DNA of 64,000 bases from an uncultured Prevotellaceae bacterium. GTDB lineage: Bacteria; Bacteroidota; Bacteroidia; Bacteroidales; Bacteroidaceae. The stretch is from positions 78,203 to 142,202 of the forward strand of contig CACYXD010000007.1 of assembly GCA_902778255.1 (NCBI GenBank), in the 5' to 3' direction. Shown here in pieces: positions 27,918-35,629 of this stretch (its first letter is position 1; the number at the start of each line of letters is the position of its first letter). The notes beneath the pieces were generated by a model. The model was not told the origin of the DNA, ran no database searches, and saw only the letters and a list, made by a program, of their open reading frames with translations. The position numbers and the translations under genes were made by a program.

Positions 27918-29135
27918 TTAGTTCTTATTCAAGACTTCCAAGATTAATCCTAAATGATATTCCACAAAGCCAGCATTGTACGTAATATCCTTTACCTGAA
28001 CCAATGCACTTTCTCTATCTTTATGATAACCAACAAAAAGACGTATTGCATCATATCGACGCAGATAGCGTTTCCCATCAGATTCATCCAGATAGGTATA
28101 TTTGTTAAGTGTTGTTTGCTTTAACTTTCGATACTCTATTTTTTTCATCCCGCTCATTATCTCATCAAAGTTTATCTTCTTGATATTGAGTGTTAGGACC
28201 TTCATACCCGTAGTATCAAAAGTTGATTTTTCCTTGACAATCCGCCTTTCCAGGCATTCTTGCTCAGGATTATAGGTATATCCTACAATACTTCCATCCA
28301 TGATTTTTTGGATAATAACATCCACGACTGGTAAAGGAACTACAAACCACTCTTGAGGCTGATGCTCAACACCCTTATCGTCAAATACAGACACTTGGAA
28401 TTGAGCTGGCTTTAATACCTGATGTATCAAGTCTTCAAACTTCTGAGAATTTACATTAACTACCTTATAGGTAGCCTGAATCTTTACTGGAGCCATCAAG
28501 TAAGTGGGTTCATTCTCTGCATTTGCTATTCTTTGCTCAACGCTATTTGTCGAGAATCCGATCTTATAGAGATGCTTCACTTCTTTGATTGCAGGGGCTT
28601 GCGATAACGAACTAAGTACATAAATGTAGCCAGTCACTTTGTCATCTGCTGTTACATCCGAATTGCTAAAGAACTTACCATTTGCATCTTCTTGTAATTC
28701 TGTTACTGCATATCCATCTCCAACTACATTCTTTCGAAGTGTTTGTAACAAGATGTCAGACTCAGTACCATTCTCATAGATACATCGCGTTCTTGCATCA
28801 GGCAGGAAGTTGCTGCTTTTCTTCAATTCGCCAATCTTTTCCAATAGCAGCATCTGGCCACTTACAAAATAAAAGCGTCCTTCTGAGAGCGTAGCCGTCT
28901 TGGTAATCTTAACCAAAGAACGAAGTCCTTGTTTCAGTTCACGATGCACTTTTGCGAATAAAGATTTATATTCGTCAAAGTTCTCGCAGAGTTTATGCTG
29001 AGCCACATAATCAGCCTTCTTCTTGGCAATCACTCTTCGCATATCCTGAGGAATATCGAAAAGGCTCTTTTCTTCCTCACTAACATTCAACAAAGGATCG
29101 TCAAAAAGTGCCTTCAATTCTTTATCTATGTCCAT
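27918..29135 (-). CDS. GIY-YIG (T5orf172-type) nuclease with ASCH-like C-terminal domain
   Basis: This 405-aa protein has a GIY-YIG core at about 169-275: GYIYVL (GIY), LYKIGFS (YIG), Arg in QRIANAE (202), a Glu in KFEDLIHQ (234) and EWF. A region at about 80-150 (GRFYFVSGQMLLLEKIGE ... RCIYENGTESDILL) is typical of GIY-YIG proteins in restriction-type loci. The C-terminus (311-405) is an ASCH-like domain shared with the ASCH gene. The start overlaps the end of the 80-aa gene by 10 bases. In family members that I recall, the sequence of the 80-aa protein is fused to this one, so the gene appears split here. It is a candidate effector nuclease. Confidence 0.8.
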   Translation of the reverse strand: MDIDKELKALFDDPLLNVSEEEKSLFDIPQDMRRVIAKKKADYVAQHKLCENFDEYKSLFAKVHRELKQGLRSLVKITKTATLSEGRFYFVSGQMLLLEKIGELKKSSNFLPDARTRCIYENGTESDILLQTLRKNVVGDGYAVTELQEDANGKFFSNSDVTADDKVTGYIYVLSSLSQAPAIKEVKHLYKIGFSTNSVEQRIANAENEPTYLMAPVKIQATYKVVNVNSQKFEDLIHQVLKPAQFQVSVFDDKGVEHQPQEWFVVPLPVVDVIIQKIMDGSIVGYTYNPEQECLERRIVKEKSTFDTTGMKVLTLNIKKINFDEIMSGMKKIEYRKLKQTTLNKYTYLDESDGKRYLRRYDAIRLFVGYHKDRESALVQVKDITYNAGFVEYHLGLILEVLNKN

Positions 29136-29368
29136 AGTCCTTTTTCTTTTAATGTTGTAAATGACGCATACATCAATTTCTCCTTCAAGCTTCCATCCTT
29201 TTGTGGTTCACGACCATTTTGGGCTATCCACTCCTTTATCTCAGCTATCTTTTGGGTAATTCTATCATCAGCTGTTATCGCTTTTGCAAAAGGACGTGCA
29301 CCATCTAGCAAGGGGTCATCCAGTATTTCAAGTAATTCTTTCTTGATGTCTCTAATAATCATAGTCAT
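29126..29368 (-). CDS. 80-aa protein, probable detached N-terminus of the GIY-YIG nuclease
   Basis: This small protein has a DDPLL motif (KKELLEILDDPLLDGARPF) and a helical IAEIKEWIAQNGREPQ segment. The following gene begins with a similar motif (KELKALFDDPLL). From memory, GIY-YIG proteins of this type have both parts in one chain. Its stop overlaps the next start (ATGGACATAG), which suggests coupled translation. It starts 4 bases after the helicase stop. A stand-alone adaptor remains possible. Confidence 0.65.
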   Translation of the reverse strand: MTMIIRDIKKELLEILDDPLLDGARPFAKAITADDRITQKIAEIKEWIAQNGREPQKDGSLKEKLMYASFTTLKEKGLWT

Positions 29369-29372
29369 ACTT

Positions 29373-31391
29373 CTACTCTCCTATTTCAAGTCCACTCATT
29401 TGACGACGTTTCTGATTCCATATCTTTGCATAAGCCACAGCCAACTCCCTTACCTTTGGATCAGGATCATCCATTGATGGTATTTTTCCACCATGTGCAG
29501 CCACATACCCTTTCAATGGCCCTTTAAACAGAATAATAGCCTGTTCTAAGGTCATATCAAATTTTTGCTCAGCAATAGTATCTTGAATCAGCTTCAACGT
29601 CTTGGCATCTACCGACTTTGATATAACTTCGTATGCACGCTGGAAGGGATTAATTGTATCTATCAAGTTGATACTCAATTGGTCAATATTGATAAACCTA
29701 TTAGCGATTTTTATCAGTCTGTTTCCTTCGCTCTTTTCTTCGTCACCGTCATCGGTTGGCAAAGAAGAAATAGGCTCGCCTTTCTCATTGACAATATCAT
29801 TGCCTTTTACGATAGTGTCAAGGAGTAACCGCTGGCGTACCTCCTCAACTTCTTCGTCAGTCAAGTCAGGATAACGTTCGCGAATAATCTTGGGAATGAT
29901 ATGTTGGGTAATTGTTTCTGCTGTGGTAGATCCACTTAACGCCTTAACAATCATATCGTTTTGAAGAACATCAGCCTTCAAATCATCAAGCCGACTTTCC
30001 ACGATTGTCTTTGTCTTCTCGCTCGATAAGGGTTTTAGACCCACCACCACAATAGTCTGCGTCAGATCGCCCTTACCATCATCTTCTTCTCTTTCTGTTT
30101 TAAACTTCCAACTGGGAGCCATCACCTGTTCCATAAGCAGTGAAGCAGTAATTGCTTTCAAAAAGTCATTCACAGCCACCTTCACTTCTGCCTGTTCAGC
30201 ATCTGGCATAGCAATGAGGTTCACAAAGCGAGCCGTTTCTTTGCCTTCACAATCGCGCGTACATCTACCTATAATCTGAATAACTTCAGTCAAAGACCCA
30301 CGCACGCCAACTGTCAGACACATCTCGCACCATTGCCAGTCAAAGCCTTCTTTTGCTGTACCAAGTGCAATGATGATATCCACATCGTCGCGATGCTTGA
30401 TATTTTGGAGATAACCCTGCACCATATTGCGTTCCTTCTGGTCATCTTCTACGAGGTCAGCCACCTTTAGCAGTCTGCCATCAGCAGTCCTTACATGATA
30501 GATGCCTGTATTATAATCTTTTGATTCTACAGTACCTATCACTTTCATGATTTCACCAGTCTCAGTATATTTTCCAAGTCCTGTTGAACTACGTGCATTC
30601 ACACTTGGTATGTGAATTATCGTTTTCTTCGTCGTATCGAGTACTTCACCAATGCGGTCCAGATACGAACCATGATAGAAGTGATAACCCAAAATCAGGT
30701 TCTTCAGATACTTGTAGCCATTCAATTGCTGATAGTAATTATAGGTTACAGGGAAGAATCTGGCCTCATCCTCAGCTCTGAGCACAGGCACGCCATCGCC
30801 TCTGAAGTAGCTACCTGTCATAGCCACAATATGACCTGTAGAGTTGTTCATCACTCTGCGTACTACGTCGCCAAGATTCGAGTTGGCATCAGCACTAGTA
30901 TGGTGGAATTCATCAATGGCCAGCAATGTGTCGTTAAAAGCCTCATCTTCCAGTTCTTTCATACCATTTCGCAAGGTGGCATGAGCACAGACCAATATCT
31001 TTGCACTATTCTGACGAAAGAACTCTATAAAACGACCCTTCTTGTCCTGTTCATTCTTTACGTCAGTCAGATTGAAGTATGATGCCACTTCCCAATTTGC
31101 AAAGAAACCACTATTAGTAAGATTGGTGTTTTTAAACGAGCGCCCAATACTCTTTTCTGGCACAGCTACCACCACCCTCTTGATTCCTTGGTTTTGTAAC
31201 TTATCAAGAGCAATAAACATCAATGCTCTACTCTTTCCTGATGCAGGAGGAGCCTTAATCAATAAGAATCGTTTACTGCGATGCTCATAGGCCAATGCCT
31301 GCATCTCACGCATTCCTAAGGGGTTTACGGCAGTAGCCGTTCCAGTCTGTTGATACTTGATATCAACAATTGTGTTTTCGGTTTTTAGCAT
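29373..31391 (-). CDS. DEAD/DEAH-type superfamily 2 helicase
   Basis: This 672-aa SF2 helicase has Walker A (APPASGKSRA, Lys 53), motif II as DEFHH (160-164), motif III as MTGSYFRG, and motif VI as QIIGRCTRD. It resembles the translocases of restriction and related defence loci. The C-terminal 200 residues are helical and unrecognised. It lies between the 164-aa gene and the 80-aa/GIY-YIG genes and probably translocates on DNA for them. A perfect 11-bp hairpin lies 3 bases before its ATG, and a 23-base element shared with the methyltransferase leader lies upstream of that. Confidence 0.9.
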   Translation of the reverse strand: MLKTENTIVDIKYQQTGTATAVNPLGMREMQALAYEHRSKRFLLIKAPPASGKSRALMFIALDKLQNQGIKRVVVAVPEKSIGRSFKNTNLTNSGFFANWEVASYFNLTDVKNEQDKKGRFIEFFRQNSAKILVCAHATLRNGMKELEDEAFNDTLLAIDEFHHTSADANSNLGDVVRRVMNNSTGHIVAMTGSYFRGDGVPVLRAEDEARFFPVTYNYYQQLNGYKYLKNLILGYHFYHGSYLDRIGEVLDTTKKTIIHIPSVNARSSTGLGKYTETGEIMKVIGTVESKDYNTGIYHVRTADGRLLKVADLVEDDQKERNMVQGYLQNIKHRDDVDIIIALGTAKEGFDWQWCEMCLTVGVRGSLTEVIQIIGRCTRDCEGKETARFVNLIAMPDAEQAEVKVAVNDFLKAITASLLMEQVMAPSWKFKTEREEDDGKGDLTQTIVVVGLKPLSSEKTKTIVESRLDDLKADVLQNDMIVKALSGSTTAETITQHIIPKIIRERYPDLTDEEVEEVRQRLLLDTIVKGNDIVNEKGEPISSLPTDDGDEEKSEGNRLIKIANRFINIDQLSINLIDTINPFQRAYEVISKSVDAKTLKLIQDTIAEQKFDMTLEQAIILFKGPLKGYVAAHGGKIPSMDDPDPKVRELAVAYAKIWNQKRRQMSGLEIGE

Positions 31392-31394
31392 GTC

Positions 31395-31434
31395 AGAATA
31401 TCTTTAGTTCAGCGCTTTTCTCAAAAGATATTCT
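31395..31434 (-). promoter_or_regulatory. Hairpin directly before the helicase start codon
   Basis: Arms AGAATATCTTT (31395-31405) and AAAGATATTCT (31424-31434) are perfect over 11 bp with an 18-base loop. The hairpin ends 3 bases before the ATG, so in mRNA it would hinder ribosome binding unless opened. Confidence 0.7.
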
Positions 31435-31450
31435 CTACGTTTGTCTGTCT

Positions 31451-31473
31451 GCGGCCAAGCTTAAGAGACGTTT
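31451..31473 (-). repeat. 23-base leader element, helicase copy
   Basis: This sequence is identical over 23 bases to 35144-35166 in the methyltransferase leader, in the same orientation. One further mismatch extends the match to about 28 bases. It begins GCGGCCAAGC on the plus strand. Confidence 0.85.
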
Positions 31474-31505
31474 CGAATTCCTAGTTATTGATAGTTGCGC
31501 TGTGG

Positions 31506-32000
31506 TTATTTATCTTCTGTCAACATTTGTGCTGTCAGTTCAAAATCGTCAACGATGGCTTTTGCCAATGGATTTCTGTTTTCCACAATTATTGCGGCAT
31601 AAATTCCCTGCCCTTCTATTACTGCGCTTGCAGTCTTGATGATAAAACGTTCTGGTTCTGCAGATTCCTCAAACCAACGCAAGAATAGTCGGTTGCGTGC
31701 AGCCTCACGGCTATCACTTGTATCGCACATATAAAGCAATCCATCTAAATTCTCACGGAAGAACTCGTCAACAATTACAAGGGTGGCATTCTTTACATCT
31801 GGGTCGTAAGAAGCATGGAGTTTATTCTGATTACTGATAGACAGCTGATAAGTTTCGCATCCGCCAAGAGGGTCGTTCTCAATAAAACCAATGCCATAGA
31901 TGACACCCTTTGCTGTCTGAAACACATAATCGCCATCATCTGCTCGTTTTACCAGATATGGCGATTTCGAATTAATATAGTCCAAGGAAAGGTCGTTCAT
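31506..32000 (-). CDS. Hypothetical 164-aa island protein (possibly DUF6169-like)
   Basis: The protein starts MNDLSLDYINSKSPYLVKR and is a mixed alpha/beta, soluble-looking sequence (YVFQTAKGVIYGIGFIEN; ATLVIVDEFFRENL; FIIKTASAVIEGQG). I think it resembles a small Bacteroidota-specific family (DUF6169), but I cannot confirm this. It follows the 40-aa gene by 5 bases and precedes the helicase, so it is in the helicase operon. No catalytic motif is evident. Confidence 0.65.
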   Translation of the reverse strand: MNDLSLDYINSKSPYLVKRADDGDYVFQTAKGVIYGIGFIENDPLGGCETYQLSISNQNKLHASYDPDVKNATLVIVDEFFRENLDGLLYMCDTSDSREAARNRLFLRWFEESAEPERFIIKTASAVIEGQGIYAAIIVENRNPLAKAIVDDFELTAQMLTEDK

Positions 32001-32005
32001 TGTCT

Positions 32006-32128
32006 CTATGCTGTTGTATACAGATTTGTCACATTAGCATATTTTGCTTCGAACTTTTCTTCCCAATCCTTCTTGCGATTCAGCGCGTTCTTAAAACGCT
32101 TTAGTGCTTCTTCCTTTGTCAGTTTCAT
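32006..32128 (-). CDS. 40-aa basic/acidic small protein in the island
   Basis: This short gene encodes a protein starting MKLTKEEALKRFKNALN and ending TNLYTTA. It is highly charged and predicted helical. Support comes from a good promoter 26 bases upstream (32154-32185), a stop only 5 bases before the next ATG, and a clean reading frame. It could be an inhibitor, an adaptor or a structural peptide. The function is unknown. Confidence 0.6.
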   Translation of the reverse strand: MKLTKEEALKRFKNALNRKKDWEEKFEAKYANVTNLYTTA

Positions 32129-32153
32129 AATTCACTCTTATGCTATTTTATTG

Positions 32154-32185
32154 CAAAGATACGGACTTTACATGTAACTTCCAAA
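32154..32185 (-). promoter_or_regulatory. Promoter of the helicase/GIY-YIG operon
   Basis: On the minus strand TTTG (32185-32182) is followed after exactly 20 bases by TATCTTTG (32161-32154). It drives the 40-aa, 164-aa, helicase, 80-aa and GIY-YIG genes separately from the methyltransferase. No WYL-type operator is present. Confidence 0.75.
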
Positions 32186-32196
32186 TTTTGGGGCTA

Positions 32197-34953
32197 TTAT
32201 TTTGCTGTCATCTTTTCGTAGAGCTTAAACAGACATTCCAGACGGGCTTCGTCTGAGGCGAAGGGATAACCTGGGTAGCAACTCTCTACGATGTCGTCGA
32301 GTTTGGCATGAGCCTCGCGCAAATCCTGTGGCATCTTGTCTGGGTCATAGAGTTCTGCCAAAGTCTTCTCTGGGTAATACTCACGAGTAATTAGAACTTC
32401 CTCTGCCGCCGATTCAATCTCCTGTTTCTTCTCAGCAGAGATTTTGGGGAAAGGGAAAGTGTTGTAACAGAGTGTTGATGAATATCGTATGTCATTCTTT
32501 AGCTTGCCAGATACTGCCTTAACCCAAACCATATGTAATTTAGACTCTATAATACCAAAAGTAATTGTATCACAATTCGCAATTGTCTGTGCAGAATTAA
32601 GAACCACAACATTTTCATCTACAAAACCCAGTGGAAGATATTCTCTATTTGCAGAAGATACAACCGGCACAACTAATACAGATTCTTGTTTATATGTTGA
32701 ATTAGTGAATTGATTAGGACGATTTGCATATTTTACAGTATCTGCACGTTTACTAGTTAATCTATATTGAGTTACTTTTTCTAATCTATCCTTTATAAAA
32801 GAATTCGTTTTTGCTTCTTCAACTTTATTATCTGGGATCCATAAACAATAACGTATTATACCATTGATATACTCATTAGAACCTACAGTACGTTTTACAA
32901 ATTTAATATGTTCTGGATTCTCATTCTCAATACATTCCCTCTCATAGGAATCTAACATCAGGAAACCTCCCTCTCTTGGCTCAGAACCATAAACCATAGT
33001 ATTGAATAAAGGTGTTATTGGTTCCTTTCTATTATCTACAAAAACATTTCTTCCATTCGACAAATAGCCATTAATATTTTCACATAATATGATATTATCT
33101 TCTGTAAAGAGTTTCTTTTGTGAACTACTAACATTTGACAAACCTATTATTACAACTATTACATGTGCTTTATTTTTAGCATTATTGTTCCACTCAAATG
33201 AAGTGTAACCGAATTCTATTTGTAGACCCATTTCAAATATTGGCTTCCATAATGACAATACTTGTTCACCTTGTGTTATGGAATTGGTACTAACAAATGC
33301 ACATTTTGCAGCAGATGCTTTAATGTAGTTTGCTGCTTTCCAAAACCATATAGCAATATAGTCCAATTTCCTATAGTCTTTTAACGTTGATAAGGTGAAA
33401 TCCAGATCTTCCTTATGAATCTCTTCTTGGTTTCGACTCCCTAAATACGGAGGATTTCCAAAGATATAGACCTCTTCATCATGGGTATGTGGACAAACCT
33501 CGTTCCAATCAATACGACAGGCATTTCCACAGACTATTTGGGTAATGTTCTTTAAGGGCAAGGCCTTCGTATTGACACCAAAGTTCTCATTCAGTTTGGT
33601 ATTCATCTGATGCTCTGCCAACCAAAGGGAAAGCATCGCAACTTCGTGAGGGAAGTCGAGCAACTCGATGCCATAGAACTGGCTCAGCGAGATAACGCTA
33701 TTGTCGACAAAGAGGATTTCTCCCTCTGGCGTACATTTGCGTTGCAAAGCGAGGATATCCATTTCGAGGAATCGCAGGCATTTGTATGTGATAATCAAGA
33801 AGTTGCCACTACCGCAGGCAGGGTCAAAGAACTTCATGCGACTCATGCGACGAAGCAAGTCGTTGCCCTTCTTCTTGATGGTCTTACAGTCGTCGTAGAA
33901 CTGCTTCTGCGTCAGGCCTCCCACTTTCAGCAACTGTAGCTTCTGCTCATATTGCTCATTCAGTTTGTTGTACTCTCCTCGCAGTTCATCGAGAAACAGC
34001 GGATTAATCACCTTCATGATATTAGGCACGCTGGTATAGTGCATTCCCTGATTGGCACGCTCCTCTGGATTCACCACAGCCTGAATCATCGAACCAAAAA
34101 TATCAGGATTGATATCCTTCCAGTTCAGTTCGCCACACTCGATGATAATCCTGCGAGCCTTGGCCCCCATCTTGGGAATCTGAATATGCTTCGAAAACAA
34201 GCCACCATTGACATAGGGGAACTGCTTGATAATGCTGGGGGTATCCGAACGACGCAACGACACATCCATGATATTAAACGACCAATCCAGATAATCTGAA
34301 ATGTCAGAACCATCTTCCTTGGTATAGCGCTGAATACTGCTGGTAAAAAGGTTCTCTTCAAAAATACCAGTATCCTCAGCAAAGAAGCAGAACAGCAACC
34401 GACTGATAAAGATATTCAAATCATGCAGATCGTCATTGCTACGAAACTCGTTATACGAACGCAACTCGTCGTGCAGCTTTGCCAGTTTTTCTGCCGCCTT
34501 CACGTCAGCAGGACTCTCCTCCACATAGTGCACACGCTCCACATCCATCAGCGGATAGAAGAAAGCAAAGTCTGAGGGCAGCCGCTCTAATTTGTTTTCG
34601 TAGGTATCCTTCTCACGCAGGTCGTAGGCCAAAAGCGTCTTACCATCACTCACAGCAATAATCTTGGGGGCAGCCTTCACCACTCCAGCATTTCTCTTTA
34701 GCTGTTCCAACTGTTCTGTAATACCAAACATATTGGCCTTCTGATAACAGAAAAGGCCCTTAATGAGCAAGCCATCAAAGGTTTTCAAGATTCCCTTACC
34801 CTCTTTGTAGCGTTCAATGTCACGTTCGCTCTTGCCAAAGGAATAGAGCAGTTGATAGCCAACCTCATCGGGGTTCACAGCACCACTAAACGCATCTGCC
34901 AGCCGTTGCTCTATTTCCCTATAGCCAAGTTGCATTTTCTTTGCCATAGTCAT
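32197..34953 (-). CDS. MmeI-like class I DNA adenine methyltransferase
   Basis: This 918-aa protein has the MmeI-type order: an N-terminal domain, a helical spacer (LNIFISRLLFCFFAEDTGIF), and a methyltransferase domain with motif I FFDPACGSGNF (near 374) and motif IV NPPY (near 500), then target recognition and C-terminal domains. It should methylate N6 of adenine. The N-terminal region, which is a PD-(D/E)xK nuclease in MmeI, shows no clear catalytic Asp/ExK set here, so cleavage is probably done by the GIY-YIG partner. It has its own promoter (35250-35281) and a roughly 290-base structured leader. The translation start could be ATG 34953 or 34947. Confidence 0.88.
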   Translation of the reverse strand: MTMAKKMQLGYREIEQRLADAFSGAVNPDEVGYQLLYSFGKSERDIERYKEGKGILKTFDGLLIKGLFCYQKANMFGITEQLEQLKRNAGVVKAAPKIIAVSDGKTLLAYDLREKDTYENKLERLPSDFAFFYPLMDVERVHYVEESPADVKAAEKLAKLHDELRSYNEFRSNDDLHDLNIFISRLLFCFFAEDTGIFEENLFTSSIQRYTKEDGSDISDYLDWSFNIMDVSLRRSDTPSIIKQFPYVNGGLFSKHIQIPKMGAKARRIIIECGELNWKDINPDIFGSMIQAVVNPEERANQGMHYTSVPNIMKVINPLFLDELRGEYNKLNEQYEQKLQLLKVGGLTQKQFYDDCKTIKKKGNDLLRRMSRMKFFDPACGSGNFLIITYKCLRFLEMDILALQRKCTPEGEILFVDNSVISLSQFYGIELLDFPHEVAMLSLWLAEHQMNTKLNENFGVNTKALPLKNITQIVCGNACRIDWNEVCPHTHDEEVYIFGNPPYLGSRNQEEIHKEDLDFTLSTLKDYRKLDYIAIWFWKAANYIKASAAKCAFVSTNSITQGEQVLSLWKPIFEMGLQIEFGYTSFEWNNNAKNKAHVIVVIIGLSNVSSSQKKLFTEDNIILCENINGYLSNGRNVFVDNRKEPITPLFNTMVYGSEPREGGFLMLDSYERECIENENPEHIKFVKRTVGSNEYINGIIRYCLWIPDNKVEEAKTNSFIKDRLEKVTQYRLTSKRADTVKYANRPNQFTNSTYKQESVLVVPVVSSANREYLPLGFVDENVVVLNSAQTIANCDTITFGIIESKLHMVWVKAVSGKLKNDIRYSSTLCYNTFPFPKISAEKKQEIESAAEEVLITREYYPEKTLAELYDPDKMPQDLREAHAKLDDIVESCYPGYPFASDEARLECLFKLYEKMTAK

Positions 34954-34955
34954 TA

Positions 34956-34991
34956 GTTATTGAAGAAAGCGAACGAAATTTCTTCAATAAC
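34956..34991 (-). promoter_or_regulatory. Hairpin directly before the methyltransferase start codon
   Basis: Perfect 13-bp arms GTTATTGAAGAAA (34956-34968) and TTTCTTCAATAAC (34979-34991) flank a 10-base spacer. The hairpin ends 2 bases from the ATG at 34953. The arrangement matches that before the helicase gene. Confidence 0.7.
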
Positions 34992-34998
34992 GCGACAT

Positions 34999-35166
34999 CG
35001 GCCAAGCGCATGAAAAAACGTGGACAGTTTATACTTATCCAACGTCTCAGGCGCTTGGCCGGTGCCTACAGAATGAGATAAGATAAACGCCCACGCTATA
35101 CACGTGAGCATTCACTTATTATTCTCATTCTGTCATCTATTTCGCGGCCAAGCTTAAGAGACGTTT
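34999..35166 (-). promoter_or_regulatory. Leader with two mutually exclusive stems (attenuator-like)
   Basis: In the methyltransferase leader three segments share a core. Segment 1 (35144-35166, the 23-base element) pairs with segment 2 (35041-35062) through 8 bp plus 9 bp around a 4x4 internal loop. Segment 2 also pairs perfectly over 11 bp (CGGCCAAGCGC) with segment 3 (34999-35009). Only one of these stems can form at a time. Inside stem 1:2 are an 11-bp ACAGAATGAGA/TCTCATTCTGT stem and a 7-bp GCTCACG/CGTGGGC hairpin. This looks like a regulatory RNA; the ligand or trigger is unknown. Confidence 0.65.
35144..35166 (-). repeat. 23-base leader element, methyltransferase copy
   Basis: Identical to 31451-31473. 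A partly matching inverted copy lies at 35041-35062 and forms a stem with this one in the RNA. Confidence 0.85.
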
Positions 35167-35249
35167 TGAATAAAAAGCGTACGCTTCATTTATACCCTCA
35201 AAAGTCTCACCAGCGACCTCCACCGAGGCCATTTGCCAGTGATTGAATG

Positions 35250-35281
35250 CAAAGTTAGGGAATAAAAATGAAAGTGCCAAA
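35250..35281 (-). promoter_or_regulatory. Methyltransferase promoter
   Basis: TTTG (35281-35278) and TAACTTTG (35257-35250) are separated by exactly 20 bases on the minus strand. The RNA would have a leader of about 290 bases before the ATG at 34953. The promoter is back-to-back with the 78-aa gene promoter at 35315-35345. Confidence 0.8.
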
Positions 35282-35314
35282 GAAAAATGAAAGTATTTAT
35301 TTATTCGTTATAAG

Positions 35315-35345
35315 TTTGTTATTTCAGAATTAATTTGTATTTTTG
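35315..35345 (+). promoter_or_regulatory. Promoter of the 78-aa antitoxin-like gene
   Basis: TTTG at 35315-35318 and TATTTTTG at 35338-35345 are separated by 19 bases. The ATG lies at 35378. Confidence 0.7.
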
Positions 35346-35377
35346 CAGCAGGATCAAAGTAAAACAAGAGAAACAAA

Positions 35378-35614
35378 ATGGAAGCATCAACTTTACAACC
35401 CACTCCGTTCACTCCTTTCCAGATTGAGATGTTGGAATTGGTGGCAAAGGTTAATTCTGAGCGTGAGATGACTGACATTCGTCGCCTGCATGGCCAGTAT
35501 TTTGCCAAGCGCGCTGAGGATGCCATCGACCAGCTGTGGGACGAGGGCGTGCTCAACGACAGCGTGATAGAAGGTTGGAAGAACGAACACATGCGCACTC
35601 CATACAAGCAGTAA
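35378..35614 (+). CDS. Small antitoxin-like protein (orphan)
   Basis: This 78-aa protein (FTPFQIEMLELVAKV ... YFAKRAEDAIDQLWDEGVLN ... EHMRTPYKQ) resembles a small Bacteroidota family commonly found upstream of toxin genes and thought to be antitoxins. No toxin follows here: the downstream strand holds only the remains of a Fic-family gene. It has its own promoter. The antitoxin role is inferred from context in other genomes. Confidence 0.6.
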   Translation: MEASTLQPTPFTPFQIEMLELVAKVNSEREMTDIRRLHGQYFAKRAEDAIDQLWDEGVLNDSVIEGWKNEHMRTPYKQ

Positions 35615-35629
35615 TGAATATCGTTCTCT

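Noticed and set aside
29373-34953. Standard BREX or DISARM locus
   Set aside because: No pglZ/brxC/brxL or drmA/drmB/drmC genes are present. A methyltransferase plus helicase alone is not sufficient.
34969-34978. Fourth WYL-type operator before the methyltransferase (AAAGCGAAC)
   Set aside because: Only the right half of the dyad matches and it lies in the loop of a start-proximal hairpin, not 9 bases from a -7 box.
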